A stretch of DNA of 64,000 nucleotides from DASVUS01 sp036388675 (GCA_036388675.1 DASVRI010000039.1:1-64000), one strand, 5' to 3'. Counted from the stretch's first letter, positions 26,178 to 36,365 are shown. Numbers and translations: made by a program. Notes: a model not told the origin generated them from the letters alone.

Positions 26178-26927
26178 TTACCGGCCCTGCGCGAGACGAT
26201 CTCCCAACACGCGCGGCAGACCGGCGGTGAGAATGGCTTCTCGTGCCGACTGCCAATCGTAATCGAGCGCGAAGACTTCAACTTCTTGTGCTGCCGTATC
26301 GAAGATGCCATAGCGCGCCTGCGGATTGTTATCGCGCGGCTGCCCGCACGAGCCGGGATTGAGCAAGTATTTCCACTCGCTTTCCAGTGGAACCGTACCG
26401 CCAAACGTAAGCGGCGCGTGCTCCATGACATAGCGACGGTGCGGCACATCCAGGCAGCGATAACATTCGGCCACATGTGTGTGTCCATAAAAACACACGG
26501 GCCACTGCGACAGTGCAAAAGTCGCCTGCGCCAGTTCAGCGCTCACGATGTATTCTTCAATCGGCTGGCGCAGGCTGGCATGAACCGCGCCGAAGCCCCA
26601 CTCGCGCCCATCGAGCATTGGATGCAGGCTGTCGAGCCAGGAGCGATTCTCGGGCGCTAATTCTTCTCGTGTCCACAACACAGCGGCCATCGCCGAGGGG
26701 TTAAACCAGTTGATGTCGATGCGTGCCAGCGCGGCGGCATCATGATTACCCATCAAGCAGAGCGCATCTTGCGAGCGCAGCAACTCGCAGCATTCGTTTG
26801 GATGTGCGCCATAACCAACCACATCCCCCAGACACAACACACGGTCGTATTGCCCGGTAGCCGCTTGCAGCACAGCCTCCAGACCGAAACGGTTGCCATG
26901 TACATCAGACACAATTAAAAAACGCAT
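26178..26927 (-). CDS. Calcineurin-like metallophosphoesterase (YfcE/MJ0936 type)
   Basis: 249 aa from the ATG at 26927, which places the first motif directly at the N-terminus as usual. The metal-binding motifs appear in order: MRFLIVSDVHGN (DxH), CLGDVVGYGAHPNEC (GDxxxxG), LMGNHDAA (GNHD), and YGHTHVAECY (GHTH). Length and the GYGAHPNEC variant fit the YfcE-like cytoplasmic phosphodiesterases. These cleave phosphodiesters with Mn or Ni; the natural substrate is seldom known. It stands alone, with a tandem repeat and a palindrome in its upstream region. Confidence 0.93.
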   Translation of the reverse strand: MRFLIVSDVHGNRFGLEAVLQAATGQYDRVLCLGDVVGYGAHPNECCELLRSQDALCLMGNHDAAALARIDINWFNPSAMAAVLWTREELAPENRSWLDSLHPMLDGREWGFGAVHASLRQPIEEYIVSAELAQATFALSQWPVCFYGHTHVAECYRCLDVPHRRYVMEHAPLTFGGTVPLESEWKYLLNPGSCGQPRDNNPQARYGIFDTAAQEVEVFALDYDWQSAREAILTAGLPRVLGDRLAQGR

Positions 26928-26956
26928 GAATAAACTCTTGAAAGTATCGTTTGTGA

Positions 26957-27022
26957 CAACACCCGACCGGCAACACCCGACCGACAACACCTGACCGGCA
27001 ACACCTGACCGGCAACACCTGA
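26957..27022. repeat. 14-bp tandem repeat, about 4.7 copies
   Basis: Unit CAACACCTGACCGG with early copies reading CAACACCCGACCGG. It lies in the leader region of the minus-strand phosphoesterase. Confidence 0.85.
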
Positions 27023-27050
27023 AGCAGTGCGAGTACTCGCACTGCTTCAG
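27019..27050. repeat. 32-bp perfect palindrome centred on GAGTACTC
   Basis: CTGAAGCAGTGC, GAGTACTC, GCACTGCTTCAG: a perfect palindrome whose centre is the iterated octamer. It has no T-run and lies between divergent genes, so a terminator role is unlikely. Confidence 0.9.
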
Positions 27051-27305
27051 AAACCAACCGCTCCATTCAACCGATGGAGAACCTTAGTTTACGCCCATGT
27101 GAAATTCTGCACAAAACTGGCTATACTGCACAGGCGAGTGGAACCTGTTTTGCACGGCTGCTTTGGTAACGGCACCTGTGCCTGTATCAGTGCTCCATCA
27201 GTTACTCTTCCGCCATTACAAAGAGCTTACACGCTGTTTCGCGTGGGTTGTAGAAACGCCCGATCTCTGAATTTTCACAAAGCAGCAGGCGTGCAAACTA
27301 ACTTC

Positions 27306-29168
27306 ATGAAACCGCATGATTTCGATGCGACTGCCGAACTGCGCTTATCGCGCGAACTTGCTTTTGCTTTGGGCGAAGCTGAAACCGTAAGCGATGCCTT
27401 GCATCTTGTGCTGCGCAAAATGTGCGAAGTGACCGGTTGGCATGTTGGTCAGGCCTGGCTGCCGCGTGAAGATCAATCGGTTCTCGCATGTAGTTCCTCC
27501 TGGCACAACGGGGCCCAGGATGCTGCAAACATGGATGCATTTCGCAGCGTCAGTGGCTCGACCTTGTTACAACGCGGCCTGGGCTTACCCGGTCGCGTGT
27601 GGCAAAGCGGGCGGCCTCTGTGGGTGAGCGATGTCACGCGCGATGCGAATTTTCCACGCGCGCCGTTCGCCGATGCCGCAGGTTTGAAAGCCGGATTCGG
27701 CATTCCCGTTCTTGCCGGACACGAAGTTGTGGCTGTGCTTGAATTCTTCGTTTTCGAAGCGCGCCGCGAAGACGAGCGATTGCTGCAATTCGTCGCTATG
27801 GCCGCGGCTCCTCTGGGTTGGCTGATTCAGCGCAAGCGTGCCGAAGATGCGATGCGTCGCTCCGAATCGGAGTTGCAGGCACTGATTCGTGCCATGCGCG
27901 ATGTGGTCATGGTCATCGACAGCGAAGGCCGCTATCTTAAAGTCGCCCCGACCAACACCAGCCGTCTCTTCCGTACACCCGCCGAATTAGTAGGCTCGAC
28001 GCTGCACGAGATATTTCCCGCAGAGCGCGCCGACGAATTCTTGCGCCACATACGACGCGCTCTGGAAAGCGGGCAACCAACGGACATCGAGTACTCGCTG
28101 CACATGGATAACGCTGAGTACTGGTTCGCGGCCAGTATTTCGGCAATGTCACATAACAGCGTGGTGATCGTGGCGCGTGATATTACCGAGCACAAGCGCA
28201 TGGTGGCCGCATTGCGCGCTGCCGAAGCCAACTATCGCGGCATCTTTGAAAACGCCATTGAAGGCATCTTTCAGACGGCGCCTGATGGCCGCTACTTAAG
28301 AGCTAACCCCTCGTTGGCCCGCATTTACGGCTACGCCTCGACACAAGAGATGATGCAGAGTTTCACAAACATCGCTCGCCAGCTTTACGTCGACCCGCAG
28401 CGACGTTCCGAGTTTGTGCAACTGATGCAGCAGCACGGCGCTGTGTGGAACTTCGAGTCGCAAATTTATCGCAAGGACGGCAGCATTATTTGGATTTCGG
28501 AAAACGCGCGCCCGGTCTTCGATGATGCCGGCAATCTGCAATATTATGAAGGAACGGTCGAAGACATCACCGCGCGCAAATGGCAGGAGCTGCAAATCGA
28601 AGAGCAACAGCTCCAACTGCGCGAAGTGAACGCGCGCCTTGAAGAACTCGCTATGCGCGACGGCCTGACAGGTTTGAAGAACTTGCGCGCTTTGCAGGAA
28701 CGATTGAGCAATGAAGCCGGACGCGCCATGCGCGACCACATACCGCTTTCTGTCGTTGTCGCCGATGTCGATCATTTCAAGCTCTTCAATGACACCTTCG
28801 GACACCCCGCCGGAGACAACGTGTTGTGCCACATTGCACAGTTGCTGCAAGCGAGCGCACGGGAAACCGACATGGTCGCACGCTACGGCGGCGAGGAATT
28901 TGTCATCGTTTTGCCCAACACCACTCACGATGGCGCACTGGTGCTGGCCGAGCGTTTTCGCGCCTCTATCGAGGGGGCAACATGGGAATTGCGCCCGGTA
29001 ACGGCCAGTTTCGGTGTGGAAACATGGCTGCCTCCTCAACATGGCAAAACCAGTACGCGCAGCACCAGCGACGGTTTAGAACTGGTGGCCGCTGCCGATA
29101 AGGCACTTTACGAATCGAAAGCGCGCGGACGCAATCGCGTCACGCACGCGTCTGAACTTGGTCTCTAA
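27306..29168 (+). CDS. Diguanylate cyclase with GAF and two PAS domains
   Basis: 620 aa from the ATG at 27306. Residues about 15-175 are a GAF domain (LHLVLRKMCEVTGWHVGQAW), about 185-300 and 310-430 two PAS domains with PAC ends (VVIVARDITEHKR, EGTVEDITARKWQ), then a coiled stalk and the GGDEF domain (about 450-615). The active site is ARYGGEEFVIV and is preceded by an RETD sequence at inhibitory-site spacing, so the protein should make c-di-GMP with product feedback. It has no signal peptide or membrane segment. Its second PAS domain is very similar to one in the neighbouring GGDEF-EAL protein at 30969. Confidence 0.93.
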   Translation: MKPHDFDATAELRLSRELAFALGEAETVSDALHLVLRKMCEVTGWHVGQAWLPREDQSVLACSSSWHNGAQDAANMDAFRSVSGSTLLQRGLGLPGRVWQSGRPLWVSDVTRDANFPRAPFADAAGLKAGFGIPVLAGHEVVAVLEFFVFEARREDERLLQFVAMAAAPLGWLIQRKRAEDAMRRSESELQALIRAMRDVVMVIDSEGRYLKVAPTNTSRLFRTPAELVGSTLHEIFPAERADEFLRHIRRALESGQPTDIEYSLHMDNAEYWFAASISAMSHNSVVIVARDITEHKRMVAALRAAEANYRGIFENAIEGIFQTAPDGRYLRANPSLARIYGYASTQEMMQSFTNIARQLYVDPQRRSEFVQLMQQHGAVWNFESQIYRKDGSIIWISENARPVFDDAGNLQYYEGTVEDITARKWQELQIEEQQLQLREVNARLEELAMRDGLTGLKNLRALQERLSNEAGRAMRDHIPLSVVVADVDHFKLFNDTFGHPAGDNVLCHIAQLLQASARETDMVARYGGEEFVIVLPNTTHDGALVLAERFRASIEGATWELRPVTASFGVETWLPPQHGKTSTRSTSDGLELVAAADKALYESKARGRNRVTHASELGL

Positions 29169-29223
29169 AGTTAGTCTGTCATGTCGCGCGACTGCGCTCG
29201 TTTCGTGAGTACTCGCCAGGGCT

Positions 29224-30744
29224 TCAGTGAGGCTGCGGCGCTACGATGTGTCCATCAACCGAAGGGCTGTCGATGCGCGGGCCGAGGCCGAGTTTGTCCC
29301 ACATCGCGTCCACACGCGCGGCGGTGTCTCGGTCCATCTTCACTACGTCGGGCCATTCGCGGGTGTGGCCTTCACTGGGCCACTTGGTAGTCGCGTCAAT
29401 GCCCATCTTGGAACCGAAACCGACCATCGGCGCCGCATGGTTCAGGCTATCGACCGGGCCTTTGACAATTTGCACGTCGCGCGCCGGGTCAATGTTGTTG
29501 GTGACGCGCCAGATCACTTCGCTCATATTATGCACATCAACATCGTCATCTACTACGATGATGACCTTGGAAAACATCAGTTGCCCCAACCCCCACAGAG
29601 CGTGCATCACTTTATAGGCGTGGTTGGGGTAACGCTTCTTGATGCTGACAATCGCCAGGTTGTGGAAGCAGGCTTCAACCGGCAAGTGCATATCGACCAG
29701 TTCAGGAATTTGCGTCTTGACCAGTGGCTGAAAAATGGTGCCGACGGCGCCGCCTAAGTAGGCATCTTCCATTGGAGGAATGCCGACAATAGTCGCCGGG
29801 TAGATGGGCTTCTTGCGGTGCGTGATACACGTAACGCGAAAAACGGGATAATCTTCAATCGGCGTGTAGTAGCCGGTGTGATCGCCGAAGGGGCCTTCGG
29901 GCCGCACTTCGTCCGGGTCGATGGTGCCTTCGATAACGTATTCGCAATCGGCGGGCACGCGCACATCGATGGTTTCGCAACGCACCATATCAACCGGCTT
30001 GCCGCGCAGAAAACCGGCAAACATCATTTCGTCGATCTCTTCGGGCAGCGGCGCAATGGCACAAAACGGCAAACACGGGTCGCCACCCAGGCAAATCGCG
30101 GCTTCAATTTTTTGCTTCTTTTCCTGCGCTTCGCGGTGATGCTGCGCGCCGACTTTGTGCATCTGCCAGTGCATGCCGGTCGAGTTGCGATCATAAATTT
30201 GCACGCGATACATGCCCACATTGCGCCGCCCCGTGTTTGGGTTATGAGTGAACACCATCGGCAACGTGATGAAAGGGCCGCCGTCATCCGGCCAGCAGGT
30301 GAGCACCGGCAAATTGGATAAATCGACATCACCGCCGAAGTACTTCACCTCTTTGCAGGGGCCATCGTTGACACTGCGAGTGCCCAGGCTGCGCAGCGTG
30401 GGCAGCAACTTGAGACCGGTTTGCATCTTCCCCAGCAGTCCTTCGGGCGGCACGGTTTTGATGAGTTCACCAATGCGTTCAGCGATGTTTTGCGGCGACT
30501 GGTGCAGCGCCACCGCCATGCGCTCGTGCGAGCCATACAAGCCGATGACAAGCGGCACGCCCGGAGTTTCGCGCACGTTTTCAAAAAGCAGCGCCGGCCC
30601 GGCCTGTTTGATAACACGGTCGGCGATTTCCGTGATTTCCAGCTTCGCCGAAACCGGATGGACAATGCGTTTGAGCAAACCGCGACGTTCCAGTTCAGCA
30701 ATGAAGCCGCGCAGATCGGATGGGGAAAAAGAATCGGATGGCAT
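29224..30744 (-). CDS. UbiD-family decarboxylase
   Basis: 506 aa, usual UbiD length. Visible family marks: DLRGFIAELERRGLLKRI at the N-terminus, NVGMYRVQIYDRNSTGMHW in the prenyl-FMN/metal site region, and GPFGDHTGYYTP with the catalytic acid residues. UbiD enzymes need prenylated FMN from UbiX and decarboxylate 4-hydroxybenzoate-type precursors in ubiquinone or menaquinone synthesis, or aromatic acids. No UbiX lies in this window. The gene sits between two c-di-GMP genes on the opposite strand and carries no GAGTACTC inside it. Confidence 0.92.
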   Translation of the reverse strand: MPSDSFSPSDLRGFIAELERRGLLKRIVHPVSAKLEITEIADRVIKQAGPALLFENVRETPGVPLVIGLYGSHERMAVALHQSPQNIAERIGELIKTVPPEGLLGKMQTGLKLLPTLRSLGTRSVNDGPCKEVKYFGGDVDLSNLPVLTCWPDDGGPFITLPMVFTHNPNTGRRNVGMYRVQIYDRNSTGMHWQMHKVGAQHHREAQEKKQKIEAAICLGGDPCLPFCAIAPLPEEIDEMMFAGFLRGKPVDMVRCETIDVRVPADCEYVIEGTIDPDEVRPEGPFGDHTGYYTPIEDYPVFRVTCITHRKKPIYPATIVGIPPMEDAYLGGAVGTIFQPLVKTQIPELVDMHLPVEACFHNLAIVSIKKRYPNHAYKVMHALWGLGQLMFSKVIIVVDDDVDVHNMSEVIWRVTNNIDPARDVQIVKGPVDSLNHAAPMVGFGSKMGIDATTKWPSEGHTREWPDVVKMDRDTAARVDAMWDKLGLGPRIDSPSVDGHIVAPQPH

Positions 30745-30968
30745 ATTGCGTGCTTCAGTATATCAATCGGCTGCGCGCCTCGCGCTGTGGCCGCATCGTG
30801 CGTAACTGCTGTGCTTAACGGTTGCTCTGGGCAGCGGGTCGCAGGTGGCATGTGGGCAGTGGATGCCCTGGCAGTGGATGCCCCGGTGTGCAGCAGAAAT
30901 CTATTTTTAATATCCGCGCAATGTTCTTGTATTCGGAGCCTGAGACAATTCTTTCCAGGACAGAGCCT

Positions 30969-33900
30969 GTGATAAATCAAACGCTTCATTCAAATACGGT
31001 GTCTTCACCCGACGCCGGCACCGCGCCCGGCGCATTTTTCTCTGCGCCGGGCGAAGCGCTGCGACGTGGAAGTTCACACTTGCCGGAGCCGCATTCACCG
31101 CCTGACTCTTTAAATTTTGCCGCAATGTGCATGGAACTCTCGGCCTCCCTCCCGCTCAAGCAGGTTGTGCAGGCATTCGTCGATTTGTACTTCTGCCTTG
31201 ATGCCAACGGCACCATTGTCGATTACGGAGCGGCCAATTCGATGGGCCTGTATGCCGCCCCCGAAGAATTTCTCGGCAGGCGGATGCAGGACGTGTTACC
31301 GGCGCCTTCAGGCCGACGATTTGGAGATGCCATTGCCAGGGTGCTGCAAAACGGTGAATCCTGCACTATCGAGTACTCGCTTGAGATTCGCGGCAGCGAG
31401 CGCTTCTTTCTGGCCACGCTGTTACCCATACCCGTGGCCGCCGATCACGCCGATGATGCGCAACAAAGCGATGCGCAACAGAGCGATGCGCAACAAAGCA
31501 CTGACTCAAAAGTCGCCGTCGTGGTGCGAGAAACCACCGCGGAGAAGGAAGCGCAGCGTGAACTGCGAGAAAAGCAGGAACTTTACCAGCATTTGTTTGA
31601 GGCCAACCCACAGCCGTTGTGGATCTACGACACACAAACGTTGCACGTTGTCGCCGCCAACGATGCGGCGCTACATCATTATGGCTACACGCGTGAGGAG
31701 TTCCTGTGTCTCACCATTGGTGATTTGTATGTGACCGATCCAGCGCCGCCAAGTGCCGACACGTCCTTCAGCCCGGATGGAGCGTGGCGGCATCGCAAGA
31801 AAGACGGTTCGGTTTTTCATGCCGAAATCACATCGCATGAGTTGTCGTTCAATAATTGCAACGCACGCCTTGTGCTGGCGCACGATGTCACCGAACGCAT
31901 CGAAACCGAAGCCGCTTTGCAAGCCGCGGAAGCCAAGTATCGCAGCATTTTCGAGAACGCCATCGAAGGCATTTTTCAGACCACGCCCGAAGGCAAATAC
32001 CTCACTGCCAACCCCATGCTGGCTCGCCTTTACGGCTACCATTCGCCCGAGGAACTGACTAACGCCGTTACCGATATCGGGCAGCAGTTGTATGTTGAGC
32101 CGGGCCGCCGCGACGAGTTCGCGCGCCGCATGCAGCAGGACGGCTATGTCGAAAATTTCGAATCCCCGATTCGCCGTCGCGACGGGCAGATTATTTGGAT
32201 TTCGGAAAACTCCCGCGCCATGCACGATGATAACGGAGTACTCGTGGGCTATGAAGGCACCACAATCGACATCACGGCGCGCAAGAAAGCCGAAGCCGAG
32301 CGCAGGCACGCGGAAGAAGCCCTGCGCCAAAGCGAGAACCGCCTGCGCGATATTGTGGAGCATTCGAGTAACCTGTTCTACTCGTTCAATACTGATTACG
32401 TTCATACTTATGTCAGTCCGCAGTCGCATCACTTTTTCGGCTGCGCGCCGGAAGAAGCGATCAACACGCGCTGGACGGATTTTTTAACCAGCAACCGCGT
32501 GAATGAAGACGCCATTCTCATTACGCAGCGCGCTATTGAAACGGGCGAGGCACAAAACACTTTTCGTCTGGAACTCAAAACCCGCGATGGACGCACCCTC
32601 TGGGTCGAAGTGAACGAAGCGCCGGTTGTGCGCGATGGAAAAACCGTCGCGATTGTCGGTGCCCTGGTTGATGTCACCAAGCGCACGCATATTGAACAGG
32701 CATTGCAGCATCAGGCGTTTCACGACCGGCTGACCGACTTGCCGAACCGCGCGCTTTTCATGGACAGGCTGGAGCACGCACTGGCGCGCGCCAACCGGCA
32801 AAAGCAGCAAAGCGCTGTACTCTTTCTCGACCTGGATCGTTTTAAAATCGTTAACGATTCGCTGGGGCATGAAGTCGGCGATCTGTTACTGAAAGGCGTT
32901 TCCAAACGTTTGCAAAGCTGCCTGCGTCCCGGCGATACGGCAGCGCGTCTGGGCGGCGATGAATTCACCATTCTCATCGAAGATATTAGTGATGTCAACG
33001 ATGCCATTCACGTCGCCGAGCGCATTGCGCAGGAACTGCAAACGCCTTTTAATCTCAGCGGACAGGAAGTTTTCGTGACCACCAGCATCGGCATCACGAT
33101 AAGCCGTTCCCCAGAAGACAAACCCGATGACCTGCTGCGCGACGCCGATGTCGCCATGTATCGCGCCAAAACCTCGGGGCCGTCGCAGTATGAAGTGTTC
33201 GACCCCGAAATGAACGCGCGCGCCCTGGAACGCCTTAGCCTCGAAACCGACCTCTGGCAGGCTGTTTCGCGTGGCGAACTGCGCGTTCACTACCAGCCCA
33301 AAGTGCACCTGAGTACTCAGGAGATAGTCGGGATCGAAGCGCTTGTGCGTTGGGAGCATCCGCAGCACGGCACAATTTCGCCGGGCGTGTTTATTCCCCT
33401 GGCGGAAGAAACCGGACTCATCCTCACCATCGGCCAGTGGGTGCTGCGCGAAGCGTGTCGCCAGGCGCGCGTGTGGCAGGGCCAAAGCCAGGACGGCAGC
33501 GGCCTGCAAATGAGCGTCAATCTTTCGTCGCGCCAGTTGCAGCAGCCGAACCTGGTGCAGGAAATCGCCGATGTCCTCCAAGAAACCGGCCTCGACCCGC
33601 GCCTCTTAAAACTGGAAATCACCGAAAGTGTGGTGATGAGCGACGCCGAATCGACGATCCGCGCCCTACGTGAATTGAAATCGCTGGGCGTGCAACTGGC
33701 TATCGACGACTTTGGCACCGGCTACTCCAGCCTGTCTTATCTGCGCCGCTTTCCGGTTGATACATTGAAAATTGACCGTTCATTCATCAGCAACCTGGGC
33801 ATCAACATCGAAGACACCGAGATTGTGCGCGCCATTATCAATCTGGCAAAAACGCTCGGTCTGGAAGTGACCGCCGAAGGCGTGGAAACCCCCGAACAAA

Positions 33901-34028
33901 TGACGCAACTCAGCGACCTCAGTTGCGACTGGGGACAGGGATTCTACTTCGCGCGCCCCATGCCCGGCGACGCCATTAGCGCCCTGCTCGAAAGCGGCTC
34001 CAGCTTTCCACCACTGGCAACCGGCTAA
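30969..34028 (+). CDS. PAS-GGDEF-EAL c-di-GMP signalling protein
   Basis: 1019 aa from the GTG at 30969 (AGGA upstream); an ATG at 30921 is the alternative. Four PAS-type segments occupy about residues 50-580, with a DAQQS triple repeat (15-bp units near 31455-31500) between the first two. The third (FENAIEGIFQTTPEGKYLTA) is closely similar to one in 27306-29168. GGDEF at about 595-755 has RLGGDEFTILIED, and EAL at about 770-1015 has IEALVRWEHPQHG, LEITESVVMSD, IDDFGTGYSSL and EGVETPEQ, all expected for active phosphodiesterase. The protein may switch between making and breaking c-di-GMP. Confidence 0.93.
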   Translation: MINQTLHSNTVSSPDAGTAPGAFFSAPGEALRRGSSHLPEPHSPPDSLNFAAMCMELSASLPLKQVVQAFVDLYFCLDANGTIVDYGAANSMGLYAAPEEFLGRRMQDVLPAPSGRRFGDAIARVLQNGESCTIEYSLEIRGSERFFLATLLPIPVAADHADDAQQSDAQQSDAQQSTDSKVAVVVRETTAEKEAQRELREKQELYQHLFEANPQPLWIYDTQTLHVVAANDAALHHYGYTREEFLCLTIGDLYVTDPAPPSADTSFSPDGAWRHRKKDGSVFHAEITSHELSFNNCNARLVLAHDVTERIETEAALQAAEAKYRSIFENAIEGIFQTTPEGKYLTANPMLARLYGYHSPEELTNAVTDIGQQLYVEPGRRDEFARRMQQDGYVENFESPIRRRDGQIIWISENSRAMHDDNGVLVGYEGTTIDITARKKAEAERRHAEEALRQSENRLRDIVEHSSNLFYSFNTDYVHTYVSPQSHHFFGCAPEEAINTRWTDFLTSNRVNEDAILITQRAIETGEAQNTFRLELKTRDGRTLWVEVNEAPVVRDGKTVAIVGALVDVTKRTHIEQALQHQAFHDRLTDLPNRALFMDRLEHALARANRQKQQSAVLFLDLDRFKIVNDSLGHEVGDLLLKGVSKRLQSCLRPGDTAARLGGDEFTILIEDISDVNDAIHVAERIAQELQTPFNLSGQEVFVTTSIGITISRSPEDKPDDLLRDADVAMYRAKTSGPSQYEVFDPEMNARALERLSLETDLWQAVSRGELRVHYQPKVHLSTQEIVGIEALVRWEHPQHGTISPGVFIPLAEETGLILTIGQWVLREACRQARVWQGQSQDGSGLQMSVNLSSRQLQQPNLVQEIADVLQETGLDPRLLKLEITESVVMSDAESTIRALRELKSLGVQLAIDDFGTGYSSLSYLRRFPVDTLKIDRSFISNLGINIEDTEIVRAIINLAKTLGLEVTAEGVETPEQMTQLSDLSCDWGQGFYFARPMPGDAISALLESGSSFPPLATG

Positions 34029-34064
34029 CGGTTCGCCGATCCCTCCCGCTGCGACATCGAGTAC

Positions 34065-36233
34065 TCAATTCTTCGCGTTTTGCTTTCCGCCTGCCGACTG
34101 ATAAATCGTGTTGTTGACGCGGCGTGCGGCGGCGCGCATTTCGGGGTATGGAGTGTCCGTTACGTCCACAAAACCGATGTTGTGGTTTTCGCCATCGAAA
34201 CGGCCTGTCAGCGGCTCGTCGATGTACTGAAACCAGTGGACACCCACAACTTCCGGTCGCGCCAGCGCGCTGCGCACATATGTGTCATAGGCTCTGGCGC
34301 GCTCGGCTTGACTGGCGCGCGGCACCAGGCCGCCGGAAAATAGGCCCCTATCCAGGGCACCGAAATGAAACTCACCGATGATTATGGGCTTGCCCAAAGT
34401 GGATAGAAACGAGTACTCAGAGTCGGCCAGAGTTTCCTTGTAGATGTTGAAAGAAATCACATCGCAATACTGCGCGGCGGCTGCAACCGCTTCGCGCGGC
34501 TTGGGTGCGAAACGCGAACCCAGATAAAGCTGATTTGGTGCATATTCACGCATCGCGTCGCGCACGGTCGAATAGTATTGGCGTGCCAACGCTGCGAAGA
34601 ATAGCGACGCATCGGCTTGCGCGGCAGCGTTGAATTTTGATGGATCAAGTTGCAACGTCGCCTCGAAGCTTTTCGCGTCAATGCCCCAGGCGCGGCTCCA
34701 CGCTTCCGGCGTCGCATATTTTTCTTGAAGGATTTTGGCGAAAGCACGATGCGCGGCGCTGCTCGAGGGTGTGTTCAGCGTTGCCGCAGCCGCAGCAACA
34801 CCCGCCGGCGCGCCACGATACGGGTCCCACGTAATTTCGTTGTCCACAAAATAGCCGAGGCACCACGGATCATTTTTCCATTCACGCGTACCGGCTTCAG
34901 CCTGACGGCGAATCGCGGTGCGAAACGCGTCATCGAAATAATCGAACATGCCGTAATCGCCCAGGCGCGGCACATCGCCCGGTGTGCCGAATGTCGAAAC
35001 ATACGGCACTCGACGCGTTCGGAATAGATCGCTGCTGCTCCAGTTGCCGATGGTGTTGAAGCCCCACGACTGCAAGCGCGAAAGGGCAACATCGGGCCAG
35101 CGTTTGTCAGTGTCCGCGCCGTATTTTCGTTCCAGATTCCAGCGATAGAAATAAGTGTTGCCGCTGTTGCGCGCTTCTTCAGGGAGTTCGGTAAACATCG
35201 CTTCGCGGCCACGAATCGGGCCGACTTCGCCGGAGTTGATTACGTCCATGCCAACGCTCCAAAATAAACGGCCTCGCGGTGTGACGAGCCACCAACGTGC
35301 ACCATTAGTTGCATTCGCAGCGGTAGCGGCAGCCCTCGAGTACTCGATTTCGCGCCCGCCGCGCACCAGAGCGGTGCGAAAAAAGCCGGTCGCTTTGAGT
35401 TGGGGGCCGTTCTTCCAGCCGCCAAATTCATCGCGGTCGGTGGCGGGCGGGTTTTTGGCCAGCCATTCTTTTTCGGCTGCGGCGCGTGGCGCGAACTCGG
35501 CTTCGCTTTTCAATTTGCCGGGCCAATCGGAGCGCGTGAACTGGCCGAACTTATCCACGATGCCTTTCATGTCTTGTGACGGCATCCAGCGAATCGAGTA
35601 AAAATCCAGGGCGCGCGGCTTGTCGGCTTTCAACATGAATATCTGAAACGACACAATGTTGCTGCTTTGCACGCCGTCGCCGTAGATGTTGGTCAGGTAA
35701 CGCGGACGCTGCACGGGAAACGGCGGGCCATGATGCATTCCCGGCGCGGCGGCATCCAGCATGAAAAGCACATCAGCGCGCTCGCCTGGCGCCAGCCGCA
35801 CGCCCCCTGTGCGCGAATGACGATTACCATCGGCAGTCTCGCTGTCATCCACGCGAATGTAAATTTCAACAGCCTCACTGCCCGGATTTTTTACGTCCAG
35901 CGCCAGTACGCCCGCGCCAGACCAATCGGTTTGCGCATAAGCTTTGCCCGCCTCAAAACGCAAGCCGGGATATTCAACGCCTTCTTTATAAATCGCCCGT
36001 GGGATGCCAGCGGGCGCTGTCTGCCACGTCACGTTGTTGGTACCGATTTCACCAGTCGCTTTGGGTTTCGCGGCTACCGGCGGCTCTGAGACAATGATGT
36101 TACGCGGTGCAGGTGCGGTGGGCGGCATTGCATTTTGTGCAAAAACAGAAGACATTGAAGCCAGCGCCAGCAACGCTACTGACGCGTTGATGTAACAAAC
36201 AGCTTGCGGGATGCGGCGATATATCCAGTTCAC
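34065..36233 (-). CDS. Secreted glycoside hydrolase, beta-agarase-like (GH50/clan A type)
   Basis: 722 aa from the GTG at 36233, chosen because AAGGAG precedes it at 6 nt. A signal peptide (VCYINASVALLALASMSSVF) leads to a beta-sandwich domain (about 60-240) and a TIM-barrel catalytic domain (about 270-700). PWCLGYFVDNEITWDPYRG matches the agarase acid/base Glu motif (DNE), and PIIIGEFHFGALDRGLFSGG the nucleophile Glu. Similar enzymes cut agarose or related galactans, but substrate cannot be told from sequence alone. Export and neighbouring glycosidase genes point to extracellular polysaccharide use. Confidence 0.85.
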   Translation of the reverse strand: MNWIYRRIPQAVCYINASVALLALASMSSVFAQNAMPPTAPAPRNIIVSEPPVAAKPKATGEIGTNNVTWQTAPAGIPRAIYKEGVEYPGLRFEAGKAYAQTDWSGAGVLALDVKNPGSEAVEIYIRVDDSETADGNRHSRTGGVRLAPGERADVLFMLDAAAPGMHHGPPFPVQRPRYLTNIYGDGVQSSNIVSFQIFMLKADKPRALDFYSIRWMPSQDMKGIVDKFGQFTRSDWPGKLKSEAEFAPRAAAEKEWLAKNPPATDRDEFGGWKNGPQLKATGFFRTALVRGGREIEYSRAAATAANATNGARWWLVTPRGRLFWSVGMDVINSGEVGPIRGREAMFTELPEEARNSGNTYFYRWNLERKYGADTDKRWPDVALSRLQSWGFNTIGNWSSSDLFRTRRVPYVSTFGTPGDVPRLGDYGMFDYFDDAFRTAIRRQAEAGTREWKNDPWCLGYFVDNEITWDPYRGAPAGVAAAAATLNTPSSSAAHRAFAKILQEKYATPEAWSRAWGIDAKSFEATLQLDPSKFNAAAQADASLFFAALARQYYSTVRDAMREYAPNQLYLGSRFAPKPREAVAAAAQYCDVISFNIYKETLADSEYSFLSTLGKPIIIGEFHFGALDRGLFSGGLVPRASQAERARAYDTYVRSALARPEVVGVHWFQYIDEPLTGRFDGENHNIGFVDVTDTPYPEMRAAARRVNNTIYQSAGGKQNAKN

Positions 36234-36350
36234 GAGGGGCTCCTTCAATTTGTGGTGAGTTGCTCGATTCGAGTACTCGCAACCGCACCGGTACGTTACA
36301 TGTGTGACCTTATTAGACTCGATTTGATGTCAGAGTTTCGCCTCAGTTTG

Positions 36351-36356
36351 TATACT
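36351..36356 (+). promoter_or_regulatory. TATACT box 9 nt upstream of typA
   Basis: A -10-like TATACT stands only 9 nt before the ATG at 36366, so transcription would begin at or next to the start codon. Similar TATACT boxes occur 7 nt before the starts at 14202 and 54919. No clear -35. Confidence 0.35.
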
Positions 36357-36365
36357 GTCGGGGTT

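Larger units (their letters stand above)
26928..27305. other. 378-bp divergent intergenic region with repeats
   Basis: It lies between the phosphoesterase and the diguanylate cyclase and holds a 14-bp tandem repeat (26957-27022) and a 32-bp palindrome (27019-27050). An open frame upstream of 27306 shows no ribosome site. Confidence 0.5.
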
